Below are positions 61,884 through 64,000 of a DNA stretch of 64,000 nucleotides, in pieces (position 1 is the stretch's first letter; each line of letters opens with the position of its first letter). The stretch is from Streptomyces physcomitrii (GTDB lineage Bacteria; Actinomycetota; Actinomycetes; Streptomycetales; Streptomycetaceae), in contig NZ_JAAWWP010000006.1 of assembly GCF_012273655.1 (NCBI RefSeq), positions 62,001-126,000 of the forward strand, given 5' to 3'. A program made the translations under genes and the position numbers. The notes under the pieces are model-generated. The model saw nothing but the letters and a program-made list of their open reading frames with translations. It searched no databases and was not told the DNA's origin.

Positions 61884-62045
61884 GGGTCCCTGGGCGGTGC
61901 CGGGGGCCGAGGAGTGCCCCGGCCGCTGTGGAGACGGGGCGCGGCACGGATGACTGAGCCGTGCCGCGCCCCGTCGGCGTCCACGCGGCACCCGTTCCTG
62001 TGCCGTTCGCTCGCGTCCCCCGAGGCCACGGGGTAGACATGGGGT

Positions 62046-64000
62046 ATGGCCCGACTCAGGGGCCGACCCTGGAAGCAGTCCGGCCACTCGGGCGAGGGCC
62101 CACGCCCGAGTCGCGGCCGCCGGGGCCGGCAGCGCCGCGGCCCCCGTCCGTCGTGGCCGCGGCGGCTGTGGAACGCCGCGCGCGGCCGCAGCGTCGCCGG
62201 CCAGATGTTCGTCCTGCAGGCGCTGATCGTGCTCGTCCTGGTCGTGGCCGCCGTGGTGGCGATGCTGATCCAGGCGCGGGACGACCGCTTCCAGGCCGCC
62301 CGGGACCGCTCGCTGGCCGCCGCCGAGGCCTTCGCCCACTCGCCCGGACTCGTCGAGACCCTGCGCGGACCCGATCCGAGCGCTGAGCTGCAACCGCGCA
62401 CCGAGGCCGCCCGGATGCTCGGCGGGGTCGACTTCATCGTGGTGATGAACCGCGAGGGCATCCGCTACACCCACCCCCGCCCCGAACTCATCGGCAAGCG
62501 CTTCGTCGGCACCATCGAGCCCTCGCTGTCCGGCCGGATCACCGTCGAACGGGTCTCCGGCCCGCTCGGCCAGGAGGTCCAGGTCGTCGTCCCGGTCACC
62601 GACGCCCGCGGCAGGATCGTCGCCCTGGTCTCGGCGGGCGTGCGGGTCAGCGAGGTCAGCAGCGCCTTCGAGCGGCAGCTGCCCGTCGTCCTCGGCGTCA
62701 GCGCCGCCGCCCTCGCCCTCGCCACCGCGGGCACCGCCCTGGTCACCAGACGCCTGCGGCGGCAGACCCACGGCCTCGGCCCCAGCGAGATGACCCGGAT
62801 GTACGAGCACCACGACGCGGTGCTGCACTCCGTACGCGAGGGCGTCCTGATCGTCAGCGGCGACGGCCGGGTGCTGCTCGCCAACGACGAGGCCCGCCGC
62901 CTCCTCGGCCTGCCCCCGGACTCCGAGGGCGCCCGCGTCGCCGACCTCGGCCTCGACCCGCGCATCGCCGAGCTGCTCGCCTCCCGCCGCGCCGCCACCG
63001 ACGAGGTCGTCCCCGTACAGGACCTGCTGCTCGCGGTGAACAACCGGCCCACCGACCGGGCCGGCGGACCCCCGGGCAGCGTGGCCACCCTGCGCGACTC
63101 CACCGAACTGCGCGCCCTCGCCGGAAAGGCCGAGGCCGCCCAGGGGCGCCTGAGGCTGCTGTACGAGGCGAGTGTGCGGGTCGGCACCACCCTGGACGTG
63201 CAGCGCACCGCGGACGAGCTGACCCAGGTGTCCGTGCCCGGCTTCGCCGACACCGCCACGGTCGACCTCGCCGAGGCGGTGCTGCGCGGCGAGGAGCCGC
63301 GCCCGGCGACCGGCCAGGAGGCGCCCCAGCTGCGCCGTATCAGCCTGACCGGGGCGCACGGCACGCACCCGCTGTACCGGCCCGGCGACCTGGTCACCTT
63401 CGCCGCGCCCACCCCGCAGGCCACCGGCTTCACCGGCGGGGAGCCCGTACTCGTCCGGGACATGCGGACCTCGGACGGCTGGCGCACCCAGGGCGCCGAG
63501 CGCTCGCAGGACGTGCTCGACCACGGCTACCGGTCGATGATCACCGTGCCGCTGAAGGCGCGGGGCGTGCTGATGGGCATCGTCAACTACTGGCGCACCG
63601 CCGAGGGCGAGCCCTTCGAGGAGGAGGACCTCTCGCTCGCCGAGGAACTCGCCGCCCGCGCCGCGGTCTGCATCGACAACGCGCGCCGCTTCACCCGCGA
63701 GCACGAGATGGCGGTCACCCTCCAGCGCAGCCTGCTGCCCCGCGCCCTGCCCGAGCAGAACGCCCTCGACATCGCCTACCGCTATCTGCCGGCCCAGTCC
63801 GGGGTCGGCGGCGACTGGTTCGATGTGATCCCGCTGCCGGGTGCCCGGGTCGCGCTCGTGGTCGGCGACGTCGTCGGGCACGGCATGCACGCCGCCGCCA
63901 CCATGGGGCGGCTGCGTACGGCGGTGCAGAACTTCTCCTCGCTCGACCTGCCGCCGGACGAGCTGCTCGGCCTCCTCGACGAACTCATCGCCCGCATCGA
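62046..64000 (+). CDS. SpoIIE-family protein phosphatase with sensor domains (partial)
   Basis: Open to the right edge; 651 residues visible from the ATG at 62046. A basic N-terminus is followed by a membrane helix (~54-77), an extracellular single-cache sensor (~78-210; GGVDFIVVMNREGIRYTHPR), a second helix (~212-233), a PAS domain (~255-360; LHSVREGVLIVSGDGRVLLA), a GAF domain (~370-550) and the start of a PP2C/SpoIIE phosphatase with metal-binding Asp in VGGDWFDVI and VGDVVGHGMHAA. Such proteins dephosphorylate anti-anti-sigma (STAS) proteins and so release alternative sigma factors. The ribosome site is weak. Confidence 0.9.
   Translation, partial: MARLRGRPWKQSGHSGEGPRPSRGRRGRQRRGPRPSWPRRLWNAARGRSVAGQMFVLQALIVLVLVVAAVVAMLIQARDDRFQAARDRSLAAAEAFAHSPGLVETLRGPDPSAELQPRTEAARMLGGVDFIVVMNREGIRYTHPRPELIGKRFVGTIEPSLSGRITVERVSGPLGQEVQVVVPVTDARGRIVALVSAGVRVSEVSSAFERQLPVVLGVSAAALALATAGTALVTRRLRRQTHGLGPSEMTRMYEHHDAVLHSVREGVLIVSGDGRVLLANDEARRLLGLPPDSEGARVADLGLDPRIAELLASRRAATDEVVPVQDLLLAVNNRPTDRAGGPPGSVATLRDSTELRALAGKAEAAQGRLRLLYEASVRVGTTLDVQRTADELTQVSVPGFADTATVDLAEAVLRGEEPRPATGQEAPQLRRISLTGAHGTHPLYRPGDLVTFAAPTPQATGFTGGEPVLVRDMRTSDGWRTQGAERSQDVLDHGYRSMITVPLKARGVLMGIVNYWRTAEGEPFEEEDLSLAEELAARAAVCIDNARRFTREHEMAVTLQRSLLPRALPEQNALDIAYRYLPAQSGVGGDWFDVIPLPGARVALVVGDVVGHGMHAAATMGRLRTAVQNFSSLDLPPDELLGLLDELIARI

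Overview
High-GC actinobacterial chromosome segment, almost certainly Streptomyces or a close relative. The evidence is third-position GC bias, frequent GTG starts, a gvpO-A-F-G-Y-Z-J-L-S-K gas-vesicle cluster, a mycothione reductase, a DasR-type dre site by a chitinase, LAXTG (class E) sortase tails and a RamB/ScfR-type regulator beside aceA. No rRNA, tRNA, CRISPR array or intact transposon is seen; mobile DNA is limited to one ~176 bp MITE and one possible solitary insertion-sequence end.

Layout. 1-5.3 kb: end of an FG-GAP protein, HemK-like methyltransferase, CDGSH Fe-S protein, haem-oxygenase-like iron enzyme, SigB-type sigma factor and a STAS-ANTAR-GAF regulator. 5.4-12.6 kb: Ku, a small membrane protein, a FUSC membrane protein, two SDRs, a zinc alcohol dehydrogenase and small charged proteins. 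12.8-18.7 kb: complete gas-vesicle operon with a MITE between gvpZ and gvpJ. 18.9-25.6 kb: HhH-GPD DNA repair protein, LigD-type polymerase, Vms1-like hydrolase, small disordered proteins, formate dehydrogenase, and ferredoxin-NADP reductase under an iron-box-like palindrome.

25.7-37.2 kb: KDPG aldolase, an ICL/PEPM enzyme, then a cluster with a GntP permease, RidA, IclR regulator and KDG-type kinase, divergent from a DSD1-like PLP dehydratase and a D-aminoacylase, followed by a GH18 chitinase with an upstream dre. Together they can be read as a route from chitin-derived N-acetyl-glucosaminate through glucosaminate, KDG and KDPG to pyruvate and glyceraldehyde-3-phosphate.

37.6-45.6 kb: CDF transporter, ferredoxin plus P450, mycothione reductase, F420/FMN oxidoreductase, GH15 hydrolase and uracil-DNA glycosylase. 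45.6-56 kb: a polysaccharide-lyase-like protein, then a cobalamin-controlled island. Two divergent cobalamin riboswitches sit between two secreted, sortase-tagged alpha/alpha-barrel proteins; two DUF4430-type secreted proteins and a complete ECF transporter (T, fused A-A, S) complete what looks like a split bacterial counterpart of intrinsic factor/transcobalamin coupled to a B12 importer.

56-62 kb: RamB/ScfR-type regulator divergent from isocitrate lyase, then malate synthase overlapping a 3-hydroxyacyl-CoA dehydrogenase. 62-64 kb: a SpoIIE-type phosphatase with sensor domains runs off the right edge.
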